64,000 nucleotides of DNA from assembly GCA_964006375.1 (NCBI GenBank), contig OZ023266.1, forward strand, positions 61,077,946-61,141,945, written 5' to 3'. A program made the position numbers and the translations under genes. This document shows positions 49,562 through 59,671 of this stretch, piece by piece; position 1 is the first letter of the stretch, and every line of letters begins with the position of its first letter. The DNA is from Tillus elongatus (taxonomy: Eukaryota; Arthropoda; Insecta; Coleoptera; Cleridae). The notes under the pieces were generated by a model, which had not been told where the DNA came from, searched no databases, and saw nothing but the letters and a program-made list of their open reading frames with translations.

Positions 49562-49740
49562 CTGCTGGTTGGAGGTTTGGAGGTTCGGAGGAGAAGGAAA
49601 AACATGTGCCGGCAAGTAATTCCACAACTTGGAAGTCCTTGGGATAAAAGATCGGGCATAACAATATGTTCTAAGTCTGGTGACCTGGACAGTAAAAGGG
49701 TGCATTCGCTCTGTTCCCCTGGTAAATCTCTTAGGGGCAG
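49562..49740 (-). pseudogene. LINE A copy B: distal 3' part, inverted
   Basis: The continuation of copy B is present in the opposite orientation. The minus strand reads MHPFTVQVTRLRTYCYARSF and LPAHVFPSPPNLQT. The element's order is kept but this ~175-bp distal part is flipped. A CTGCTG-containing phrase occurs at both breakpoints. Confidence 0.8.
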
Positions 49741-49935
49741 CAGGTGTAGTTGCTTTCCTAACAGACCTTCCGTCGATATTTGTAAACGCTTCAGTAACAG
49801 CGTCTCTAAGTTTATTAGTGAATTTTCTTTTAAAAAAATCACTAATGAGGAGATCTCGACTTTTGAATTTGGAAAAAATTTCTTCAAATGAGCGCTAACT
49901 AGGCCTCCCAGAACACATATCCGGGGTCAGTTTCA

Positions 49936-49938
<3 letters not shown>

Positions 49939-50018
<80 letters not shown>
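49939..50018. repeat. (TA)n microsatellite
   Basis: Pure TA tract of 80 bp in the right arm of the giant inverted repeat. Confidence 0.95.
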
Positions 50019-50020
<2 letters not shown>

Positions 50021-50073
50021 CGATAACTCAAAAAATAATGGGCCGATTTTGATTAAATTTGGTGAATACCTTC

Positions 50074-50221
50074 CTTTTGCAAATGGCTTGGATAAGTTCG
50101 TTATCCAAAAAAATCGGTTCAGGTTTTCCCAGAAAATTCTGTGTTTTCTTTTGCAAATGGCTTGGATAAGTTCGTTATCCAAAAAAATCGGTTCAGGTTT
50201 TCCCAGAAAATTCTGTGTTTT
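50074..50221. repeat. Perfect 74-bp tandem duplication
   Basis: 50074-50147 and 50148-50221 are identical (CTTTTGCAAATGGCTTGGAT through AAAATTCTGTGTTTT). The left arm has only one copy, so the duplication is later than the arm duplication. Confidence 0.9.
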
Positions 50222-50896
50222 CTTTCGAAAAAAATTATATCTCCGGAATTAACAAAGTAAGGGCAACCAAATTTGGTACGCGGGTTTATATTATATTTAA
50301 GTTAGTTATAATTAAGTTACCTACCAAAATTTAGCTCCATAGGTCGAAAGACAAAGAAGTTATAGGTATTTAAAGAAATATAAATTGGGGTTTTCCTCAA
50401 AACGTCAAAGTTGCGATTTGAAACGCCTAAAATGGAAACAATTGGGCAAAGAACTTGAATCTAATACGGGCTATGGAAATAAAATGTCTCAAGAAGAATG
50501 TTTTACAGACCCTGAAGTCTTCGTTTCAACCGTCATTGTCCTTCATTTTACTAAAATATTTCCAGAAAATTCATTTCAAATAGACCCTTTCTCTGATGCT
50601 TGGCAGTAGCCTTAGCTATGGAGTTTATGGTTTAATGGTACATAATTTTTGTCGAATTTTCGTAGAAGATCAATAAAGCTCAATATATCAGTTATTATAC
50701 AAGATATGAAAAAAAATTGTGTATAATAATTATAGGGGGTCCTGAGGTACATTTTAAAAAATTATTTCTGCAATCACAGGCTGGCCCATAAGTCGTTGGT
50801 AATACAAATTTTTTTTTTTAATCAAACACGCCTTATGTTGTTGCATTTTTTGCATTTTCCATCGAAATATAATGCATGTTTGTAAGAAAAGAAATT

Positions 50897-51210
50897 CTGG
50901 ACACAGCAAGTGCGTTAAGGTAGCGAATTTTGATCAAGTGCTTCATATTTGAATAGCTCGATTTGCTACTAACCTATAAGGTTGACCAAGATATCAGTTT
51001 TTTCGGGAACACTTTAAGTTTACTTTCGAAAATTTGTATACATTTTCAAACAATAAAGTTATTTTGATAAAACATGGCACATTGTTTCTACTATATAGGT
51101 TATACTGGTAACCAAATTTGATGCCTTCGTTCTTAAAAAAACACACATATTTGCTATTAAAAACATTTTAATGAAAATTCACTACCATAACGCACTTGCT
51201 GCGTCCAGAC
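50897..51210. repeat. Small palindromic-ended unit within the right arm
   Basis: The same unit as at 46561-46865 in inverse orientation, 314 bp. Terminal motif CTGGAC(A/G)CAGCAAGTGCG. Related ends at 41886-41900 and 33065-33079. Confidence 0.65.
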
Positions 51211-51214
51211 GTTT

Positions 51215-51545
<331 letters not shown>

Positions 51546-52039
51546 TCAAAAAACATACTGAGCTCAACAAAAATTTGAAAATTTAAAATTCGCAATCTCT
51601 TTTTAACTAATTTTTGGCTTCACAATTGCTTGTTTTGTTATCTGTAACTAGTTCGATCATTTTATGGCGAAACCGGTTACAGAGAAGAAACCAAGCTAAT
51701 GTGAAGTTAGAGAAGAAGTCTCTACATCTGTATTTAGTATGCAACGATTTCACTAAGTAAGGACAACAATAATTAATGAATAGATTATTAGTTATAATCC
51801 ATACATAAACACGTCATAAACAAACTTAAAAAAATAAACCGACTTCAAAATAAGCATTAAAAAGCGAAAAATAACTAGATTACAGGTTTAAATCAAGACA
51901 AAATAGTGCTGCAAATTGACTCATAACTTCCATATAGCTGTAATAATCTACTCTCCCCAGAAAGACCATCTCATGGAATTAATTTAAGGCCCATGACATG
52001 ACCACAAAGAAAATATTTTTATTCCTGTACCCATACACT
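51546..52039. other. Unassigned DNA with small repeats
   Basis: 51705-51780 matches the hairpin region at 34270-34345. 51820-51900 (CCGACTTCAAAATAAGC) is the inverse of 56795-56875. No gene. Confidence 0.45.
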
Positions 52040-52380
52040 TTTGTAACGTTAAATTACTCGAGTTTTATTGAAAAAATGGTAATTTTCACCAAATCACCCC
52101 TTATTTATCCTCTACCCCCTAAAGCGATCTTACCTGAATACAATTCGAAACGTTCCTTTTTCGGGTGCGAACTGGATACCAAATTTGAAGATGATATCTC
52201 AATTTGTTCGAAAGTTATTTTATATATTAACAGACAGACGTACACGTCGACAGACCAACCGACCGACTGACAGACGTACAGACAAAATAATGTTCTTTCC
52301 AGAATCAGGTTTTCTATATGTTTTGAGACTTTTTACGCCGTTTTAGCAACAAAAACTTCGAAATTTTTGTCAACAATATT
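52040..52380 (+). repeat. (GACA)-bearing dispersed repeat (F4), copy 2
   Basis: Contains ACTCGAGTTTTATTGAAAAA, ACCAAATTTGAAGATGATAT and an imperfect (GACA)n run at 52231-52285. It is followed in tandem by copy 3. Confidence 0.75.
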
Positions 52381-52479
52381 CCACCCCCACAAATTCAAAC
52401 CCTAATTGAATTTCAGCACAGAATATTAGATGTTTGATGAAATTTTAAAGGTTTTTTAATAAGTATACCCTAAAACGTT

Positions 52480-52830
52480 ATATTACTCGAGTTTGAATGA
52501 AATAATGTCAATTTTCACCAAATCACCGCCCATTCATCCCTTATCCCCTGAAGCGATTTTACCCAAAAACAATCCGAACCGTTCGTTTGTCGAGTGCTAA
52601 CTGCATACCAAATTTGAAGACATCTCGATTCGTTCCAAAGTTATCGTTGCTACAAACAGACATACAGACCGACAGACTTACAGACCGACAGACCGACAAC
52701 CGACAGACTGACAGACAAAAAAATATTCGTTCGCATGTCATGTTTCATATATGTTTTGATACTTTTTGCGACGTTTAAACGAAAAAAATTGTTTGAAATT
52801 TTTGTCGCCGATGCAATAGTTCCACATGTG
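52480..52830 (+). repeat. (GACA)-bearing dispersed repeat (F4), copy 3
   Basis: The same order of blocks as copy 2 (ACTCGAGTTTGAATGAAATA, ACCAAATTTGAAGACATCTC), with a longer (GACA/GACC)n run at 52658-52718. The two copies are about 440 bp apart in direct orientation. Confidence 0.75.
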
Positions 52831-52954
52831 ACGATGTGGAAGTAAAATAATTTGAATGAAATATTATTATATGCGCTACCGAAGGTTTATAGATTAGATA
52901 GGTCGTCTGATAACTATTAGAGGGGAGAGACGCGAGAGGAGGGTAATACATCAG

Positions 52955-53249
52955 ATGTGGATATTTCCTATAGTTTGAGATTGCGTTTTGGTGTTTTAAA
53001 TAAAATGTATTAAAAATTTGTGTAACTTTTATGTGTTTGCTAAAAAAATTCGATCAGTTACAGATTTATTTTATTGTTTATTTTGGATGAAATATCAGTT
53101 AAATCGAAACTATTGTGTTAAAGACAATATTTTACTTTTTGAGGTGTTGTGTTGTAAACATAACTGCACAGTGAATTAACGGCATTACAAACTGGACGTT
53201 ATTTATTCAAGAGTATTTTTATATTCAACAATTAAATCGGACAATCTTT
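52955..53249 (+). repeat. Left ~295-bp direct repeat flanking LINE copy C
   Basis: It starts ATGTGGATATTTCCTATAGT and ends at the poly-T of the LINE (CAATCTTT). It matches 55708-55998 over its full length at roughly 93% by eye. Confidence 0.88.
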
Positions 53250-55660
53250 TTTTTAACTTCAACAACACACCACGAGGGCTTACAGCCTAAATACTATCGT
53301 ACCGTGAGTGTCGACAAGGAGGAAATAGGCAACTTGTTAATTCTGGACTTGAAGGTTTGGAGGTTCGGCGGAGAAGGAAAAACATGTGCCGGCAAGAAAT
53401 TCCACAACTTGGAAGTCCTCGGGACTAAAGAGCGGGCATAACAAGATGTTCCATGTCTGGTGACCTGGAAAAGGGGTGCATTCGCTGTGTTCCCTGGTAG
53501 ATCTGTTGGGGGCAGCAGGTGGAGGAACTATGGAAGAAAGCTCCTCCGATCAGTGCCCGTGCAGATATCTATAAAAGATAGAGTGGTCACCAACGGCACG
53601 TCAGTGGGCAAGGGATGGCAGATTTTGGGTGAGGGTAGGGTCACCGATGAGACGTATAGCTCTCTTCTGAATGGAGTCCAGGATAGCGAGTGCAGAAGCG
53701 GCAGCAGCACCGCAGATGTGGGTGCAGTATTCGAAGTTTGGTCTTATTTGTGAAATATATAAGGTATTGAGATTAGCTGGTGAAAAGTATTTGCGAGCCT
53801 GGAAGAGGAAACCTAATTTCTTAGCAGTCGCTTCTGCAATTGATGTGACATGTTGGTGCCAATTGAGATTTCGATCCACAAAAATGCCAACAAGTGTAAA
53901 GGACTCATTACTTTGAATAACTTGGTTGTTTATTGTGATGGGTCTAAGACTGGTGTATCTCTTATGAGAAAGAAAGCAAGACTGTGATTTGGTGGGGTTG
54001 AATTGTACAAAATGTCTACTTCCTCAGTTTAATATTTTTTGGAGATCCACGGAGACAGAACCCTCCATGCGTCTGCGATCCTCATCTAATTGGGCTAAAG
54101 ATACAGGCTTAGAATATTGAATATTTGAGTGGAGGGTTCTGTCGTTCGCGTAACTGTGAACTAGGTTGGATGTGCTAGAGAGGAAGTAGGAGCTAAAGCT
54201 GAACCTTGAGGAACTCCTGCATTAATTGGATACAGTTTAGAGGAATGGCCATCCACGACAACAGAAATGCTCCGGTTGGAGAGGAAATTTGCTGTCCACT
54301 TACAGAGTTTTGGTGGTAGGCCATAGGCCGGTAGTTTATTAAGCAGCGCTGCGTGCCAGACCTGATCGAATGCTTTGGATATGTCTAGAGCGACAATCTC
54401 TGATTCACCGTGTAATTCCATAGACTTGTTCCAAGAATGGGTGACAAAGGAAAGGAGGTCGGCAGTTGATCTGCGCTGACGGAATCCATACTACCTGTCG
54501 TGGATTAGACTGTGTTTTTTAAGAAATTTTAGTAATTTGGTGTTTATATACGTTTCCATCATTTTAGAGACGACTGAAAGGAGAGAAATAGGCCTGTAGT
54601 TGCTAGAAAGCGCTTTGGATCCTTTCTTGGGGACGGCTTATACTCGAGCAGTTTTCCAGTTACTAGGGAATATGCCTCTATTGTAAGATGTCTGAAACAG
54701 ATGAGTCAGGACAGGAGCAAGTTCTGGTGCGCATTTTTTAAAAGCAATTGCTGGGATCTCGTCAATGCCAGAGGCTTTCCGGGTATTAAGAGAATATAGC
54801 ATCTTTCGTACCTGTTTAAAGTGATATCCGTCCTTTTGGGCGCGACATTGGCGACTGTTGGTGGTTGAACATTTGAAGGTGGTTTGAGAGTAGAATTGCC
54901 GGCGAACAACGAGGCAAAAAGTTCAGCCTTGCACAGGGCGGTAGAAACAATTTCTTCCCCTGAGACAATAGGTGGGAACGTGCTCTTGCAGAAATTATTC
55001 CCAATAGATTTAGCAAGAGTCCAGAAGGGTTTTTTGCCGCTGGAGCTTAAGAGGACGTTGTTTTTGATGTGGTTATTAAACGAGTTTTTTGCCTCAGAAA
55101 GAATGCGGACATAGCGGTTTCTTGCGTCGTTAAATGCTTGACGGTTTTCTTGACTGGGATTGTGTAGAAGCTTTTTGTGAGCTTTGACCTCTTCAAGTCT
55201 GGCCTTGTCACAGGATTTAGAGAACCAGGGATTTTGAGTGGTTGCAGAGGTTTTCTGTGTACGTGGAATAAATAATTCCATGCCAGCTTGGATAATTTCG
55301 GTGACGTTTTGTGAGATATCAGATGGGTCAGGATGAGAGAAGCAGACAGACACCCATGGAAATGAGGAAAAGTAATCTCGCATTTCGTCCTAGTTCGCGG
55401 AGTTGTAGTGCGAAACGATACGTGGGTGTGATGACTGTGTAACCTCGGGTTGCATTGCACAGGAAGCAGTGACCATGCCGTGGTCTGAGCGACCCAGGGG
55501 GGGGGGCGGTGACTGATATCTTATAGCAATCAAGAGTTATAGTAAGAAGAAGATATAAGAGATTTGAGCTGTGTGTTGAGATGAGAGGAAAGTAAGTAGG
55601 TTGCTGAAACATATTGGCTAAAGAATTGCTGACTGCAAAGGCCTCCGCTGCTCTTCCTTG
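53250..55660 (-). mobile_element. LINE family A, copy C
   Basis: A minus-strand copy, 3' tail at ~53250 (poly-T on plus), 5' end at ~55660. The linker, RT and thumb are all present but broken into pieces (55383-54706, 54421-54161, 53879-53601). The catalytic YADD reads YAND (54140 region), so RT is dead. A G-rich run (55498-55508) marks one indel site. The endonuclease is truncated just before the GDFN block. Confidence 0.85.
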
Positions 55661-55702
55661 CAGCGAAGACCTTTGCAGTCAGCAATTCTTTAGCCAATAT
55701 GG
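55611..55702. repeat. Snap-back hairpin at the 5' end of LINE copy C
   Basis: CATATTGGCTAAAGAATTGC (55610 on) and its inverse, GCAATTCTTTAGCCAATATG (55683 on), frame a ~30-bp spacer. The right arm duplicates LINE sequence in reverse, suggesting a fold-back at the end of first-strand synthesis. Confidence 0.8.
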
Positions 55703-55707
55703 TGAAT

Positions 55708-55998
55708 ATGTGGATATTTCCTTTAGTTTTAGATTGCGTTTTAGTGTTTTAAATAACATTTATTAAAAATTTGAGTAACTTTTGATGTGTTTGCTAAAAA
55801 AATTCGATCAGTTACAGATTTATTTTAATGTATATTTTGGATGAAATATCAGTTAAATCGAAACTATTGTGTTAAAGACAATATTTTACTTTTTGAGGTG
55901 TTGGGTTGTAAATATAACAGTGAATTAACGGCATTACAAATTGGAGGTTATTTATTCAAGATTATTTTTATGTTCAACAATTAAATCGGTCAATCTTT
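55708..55998 (+). repeat. Right ~291-bp direct repeat flanking LINE copy C
   Basis: Begins just behind the 5' end of the LINE (ATGTGGATATTTCCTTTAGT) and ends CAATCTTT, where the left copy meets the LINE tail. It lies just upstream of the THAP exon. Confidence 0.88.
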
Positions 55999-56071
55999 CA
56001 TAAAGGTAGATAAATATGTGTTTAATATAGAAGAATTCAACAAATATAAGTTAACCTAAATATCTGTTTTG

Positions 56072-56194
56072 ATGCCTGCTGATGGTGTTGTTTATTGTGG
56101 ATTAACTTGCAAAAATAATTCTAAAAAGGCAATGGAAAGTGGAAATAAACTTTCCTTCTTTTCTTTTCCAAAAGAAGTAAAAATAAAGTATCAG
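56072..56194 (+). CDS. First exon of a THAP-domain protein (N-terminal)
   Basis: ATG opens a stretch reading MPADGVVYCGLTCKNNSKKA then KLSFFSFPKEVKIKYQ. The C-x3-C pair and the following S-F-F-x-FP block are the start of a THAP zinc finger, a DNA-binding fold found in host regulators and P-element-like transposases. The second Cys/His pair should be in a later exon. Donors are at 56195 (CAG|GTAAAT) and 56207 (CAG|GTGAGC). 45 bp downstream a repeat begins and no second exon was recognised. It may be the 5' exon of a gene within the ABC intron, or a decayed transposon exon. Confidence 0.5.
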
Positions 56195-56267
56195 GTAAAT
56201 TTGCAGGTGAGCTCACAGAGGGCTTTTAGAAAAAAAATCAGAAACATACTTAGCACACCCCGTGGAT

Positions 56268-56362
56268 GCATAAACCACAAGACAAATTTCGTGCAAACAA
56301 CCCACAAGAAAGTTACGGTACCAGGAGTGAATAGAGGTGCTTGGCGAAGAAGAAGATAAAAA
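56268..56362 (+). repeat. F2 single arm
   Basis: GCATAAACCACAAGACAAAT through GAGTGAATAGAGGTGCTTGG, then GAAGAAGATAAAAAGG. About 80% like 2005-2128. Confidence 0.6.
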
Positions 56363-56461
56363 GGAAGTATAAACAAAAATGCGGAAAAAAAACTTAGCCG
56401 GACCTTATAAGCTGCCTTCATCCCCTTTTGCAGCTACACCTACTTAAGATCCTGTTTATTA

Positions 56462-56705
56462 CACACAGAACTCCTATTAGCTATAGGTCTGGTAATTTTC
56501 TTGGGGCTTGTTCCCAAGAATTTTTTCTTGTGATTTATGCATTGGGGGTGGTTATAGGTATGTAGAAAGCGAAGGAGAACCCTCCGTGTTTTGGTGGTGT
56601 CAGCTGGCATGGGACATGGGGAGGGGTGCTTGTACTTGGGGTTTTCCTTCCCCTTTTGCATGCCATCGCCCACTCTCACTGTGTAAACTACAAGAAAAAT
56701 TATTG
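56462..56705. repeat. F2 foldback copy
   Basis: An inverted arm (TAATTTTCTTGGGGCTTG, TTTTTTCTTGTGATTTATGC) is followed ~150 bp later by the opposite arm (GTAAACTACAAGAAAAATTA). The central part is GC-rich with CATGCCATCGCCCACTCTC. Confidence 0.55.
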
Positions 56706-57002
56706 TTTTGGACTTGCACAAACCTCAAACAGATAAGTAGGTAGCGCATATATTATTTCACTTAAATTAATTTTTGTCTTTTGAATTAAACCTGTAATCC
56801 AGTTACTTTCGCTTGTCAGTGCCTATTTTGAAGTCGGTTTTATTTTTTTAAGTTTGTTTATTTTTTCCATTTTTTGTGTAAATATAAAATACCTACTTAG
56901 TGGTTACGGTATTAGAATACTGCTATAATATAACCAAAGTGCCGCATTACAGTAGAATGTTAAGTTACATAGATTACAAGAGGGTTTCCCTTGATTTCAC
57001 TG

Positions 57003-57340
57003 AGATCCCATCATCAGATCCTGACTTGGTGAAAATGATGGCAGCACCTCAGTAGTATACGCTTTCAAACAATTTTTTTCTTTTTCAAATTCGTCCACAA
57101 TTGACGAAAATATCGGTGAACATACAAAGAAAAATAATTTTTGAGGATATCCCTCGATTTCCCTGAGATCCCATCATGAGATCCTGACTTGGTGAAAATG
57201 GCACCTCCTCAGGAGTATACGCTTTCAAACAAAAATTTTTTTAAAAATTGGTCCAGAATTGACGAAAATTTTGGTGAACACACATTAAAAAAATACATAC
57301 AGACGAACATAGAACCTCCTCCTCTTTTAAAGTCGGTTAC
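57003..57340 (+). repeat. Direct ~155-bp repeat pair ending in GAAGTCGGTT-type text
   Basis: GATTTCACTGAGATCCCATC at ~57000 and GATTTCCCTGAGATCCCATC at ~57157 begin two similar units. Each contains TGACTTGGTGAAAATG and GTATACGCTTTCAAACA. The second ends CCTCCTCCTCTTTTAAAGTC, then GGTTA. I recall similar repeats in Lepidoptera and other insects. Confidence 0.6.
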
Positions 57341-57471
57341 AAATATAACTTAGAAGTAAATAAATGTTTATATGAAAAAAGTCCTCCCTATAAGCGAATT
57401 TCTTAAATAAAATCCCGGAGAAAAATAATAAAAGCGTTTGTCAGTTTACAGCCCGTGTAATTTGTTTCTAG

Positions 57472-57686
57472 GTGTCGTTTGGCCTTTGGATTATCTTCCA
57501 CACAACATGGTACAAGCAATATACTGCATAAATCCGATAAGTTTAACTGCTCATTGTTTGCGGGCCGCAGCAAGGGATAGACCAGTCGATAGGAACATGT
57601 TTTTAATAGCTGTCCTACTGCCTGTTGCTTTTGGATTGTTCTTCCTCATCCTATTTTCTATTATAAAAAGCCAATACAAGCGGTAA
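57472..57686 (+). CDS. ABC transporter (ABCG/ABCH type), last exon with stop
   Basis: A 215-bp terminal exon after the acceptor TTTGTTTCTAG, continuing in phase 1 from the exon at 42170. It encodes GVVWPLDYLPHNMVQAIYCI then NPISLTAHCLRAAARDR. The matching motif in ABCG/ABCH proteins is SG-(V/I)-(I/V)-WP-x-E-x-(M/L)-P, then the 'P-x-T-x-x-x-x-x-LR' block. A final membrane helix (FLIAVLLPVAFGLFFLILFS) and a basic tail, IIKSQYKR, precede TAA at 57684. WPLD in place of WPLE is a small deviation. No canonical AATAAA was seen close behind; AATATA occurs at ~57713. Confidence 0.75.
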
Positions 57687-58429
57687 TTTTATATATGTAT
57701 AAGATTTTCTTGAATATAATTTATAACTAGAACAGTTTATTTTATTTAACATTAACTTTTCAAGCAACTTGGTAAAACCAAACATTTTACCTTAGGCCTT
57801 GCATAAAGGGAACTTGGTAAAACCAAACATTTTACCTTAGGCCTTGCATGAAGGGAATTTAGGAAAGCAAAAGAAGTATAGATGCAAGAAATTTAAAAAA
57901 AATCGAACATAACATGAAGAAAGGATAGTCGGATATAACTATAGAATCTTTAGTTTCTGGTATATAGGGTTAGTCACAGTGGACGACCTTTTAGACGTTT
58001 ATGGAAAATTACTGAACCTAAAGACCTGAAATTTTGGTAGCTTATGTAGCGAATAGGATATCTCTATTTAAAATGTTTTTAATGACGCGACTCATAGCTG
58101 ATACCAACTTTGTGTTTTCAAGTAGAACACTTGTTATATTATAACATTTCCATGTAACAGATGCTATACCTATCATCAACCGTTTCGGATATAACGAAAG
58201 ATTTATAAGAAACTTGGCAACAAACATCTCGGAGCGAGAATGTTGTTTTTTTCATAACCAGCGAAGTAGACGCCTAAATTTTTAAATACGGTTCCTTTTC
58301 AGTACGCTTTATTTTATTCATGCGCGGAGAAAGTTTTCGCATACAGGGCATTTTAAAAATAATGTGCATATAAAAGTGCATGTTATGTGAGAATTTTAAA
58401 TAAAACACCCCATATTTTATGGTGCCACG
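57687..58429. other. 3' region of the ABC gene and intergenic DNA
   Basis: Probable 3' untranslated region followed by AT-rich DNA. A 45-bp tandem duplication (57766-57810 and 57811-57855, AACTTGGTAAAACCAAACAT) lies ~80 bp after the stop. No other gene. Confidence 0.5.
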
Positions 58430-58490
58430 CAGTGGCGGCTGGTACCAGGGGGACAAGAGCCCCTGTCCTCTACTGAAATTCCCTTAACAA
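58430..58490 (+). repeat. Possible hAT-type terminus
   Basis: CAGTGGCGGCTGGTACCAGG resembles the CAGTGGCGG start shared by many hAT transposon ends. Followed by CCCCTGTCC. The other end and a transposase were not found. Confidence 0.3.
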
Positions 58491-58741
58491 TACAATAACT
58501 TTGTTAAAATAATAATTTGACAAAGTTAGAATCAGTATCTTAAATGTTTCGCGGGCCCGTACTGCCAATATTTGTTTGTGAAGCTCCTAGCCCGACAAAC
58601 CGAAGTAGCCAATATGTACTCACTTTTACCACTGGTACACATGTAAGATGAGATCGTCACTGTGGCGAGAACAATGCGGTAGTTTTTTTTTCTTTTTTTT
58701 TTAATTTCAACAACACACCACGAGGGCTTACAGCCTAAATA

Positions 58742-59662
58742 CTATCGTACCGTGGGTGTTGACAGGGAGGAAAGAGGCAACTTGTTAATTCTGGGCTTGA
58801 AGGTTTGGAGGCTCGGAGGAGAAGGAAACACATGTGCCGGCAAGGAATTCCACAACTTAGAAGTCCTCGGGACAAAAGAGCGGGCATAACAAGAAGTTCT
58901 ATGTCTGGTGACCTGGACAGTAAAAGGGTGCATTCGCTCTGTTCCCCTGGTAGATCTGTTGGGGGCAGCAGGTGGGGGAACTATGGAGGAAAGCTCCTCT
59001 GAGCAGTGCCCGTGCAGATATCTATAAAATAGAGAGAGGTCACCAACGGAACGTCGGTGGGTAAGGGATGACAGCCTTTGCGTGAAGGTAGGGTCACCGA
59101 TGAGACGTATAGCTCTCTTTTGAATGGAGTCCAGGATAGCGAGTGTAGAAGCGGCAGCTGCACCCCAGATGTGGGAGCAGTATTCGAGGTTTGGCATTAT
59201 TTGTGAAGTATATAAGGTATAGAGATTAACTGGTGAAAAGTATTTGCGAGCCCGGAAGAGGAAACCTAATTTCTTAGCAGCCGCTTCTGCAATTGATGTG
59301 ACATGTTGGTGCCAATTAAGATTTCGATCCACAGAAATGCCAACAAGAGAAAAGGACTCATTACTTTGAATAACTTGGTTGTTCATTGTGATGGGGCTAG
59401 TGCTGGTGTATCTCTTATGAGAAAGAAAGCAAGACTGAGATTTGGTGGGGTTGAATTGTACGAGATTTCTATTTCCCCAGTCTATTATTTTTTTGGGATC
59501 CACGGAGAGAGAACTCTCCATGAGTCTGCGATCCTCATCTAATTGGGCTAAAGAGACAGGCTTAGAATATTGTATATTTGAGTGGAGGGTGCTGTCGTCC
59601 GCGTAACTGTGAAGTGGGTTGGATGTGCTAGAGAGGAGGTCATTGATGTGGAGAAGAAACAA
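58742..59662 (-). pseudogene. LINE A copy D: RT catalytic loop, thumb and C-terminus
   Basis: In frame with the previous stretch across one stop. It contains SYADDSTLHSNIQ (YADD intact), DEDRRLMESSLSVDPKKI, the thumb block NLNWHQHVTSIAEAAAKKLG and LEYCSHIWGAAAAS. It ends LSSLSTPTVR before a short 3' tail. Confidence 0.88.
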
Positions 59663-59671
59663 AGTAGGGGC

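Larger units (their letters stand above)
49813..51214 (+). repeat. Right arm of giant inverted repeat (F3 family)
   Basis: About 1.40 kb, the partner of 46561-47885. It ends ACTTGCTGCGTCCAGAC at 51194-51210. It contains a TA tract, a 74-bp tandem duplication and a ~314-bp terminal unit (50897-51210) with inverted ends CTGGACACAGCAAGTGCG / CGCACTTGCTGCGTCCAG. Confidence 0.85.

Noticed and set aside
49095..49740. Twin-priming inversion as the cause of LINE copy B's structure
   Set aside because: Twin priming puts the inverted part at the 5' side with the sense 3' part last; here the distal part is the inverted one.
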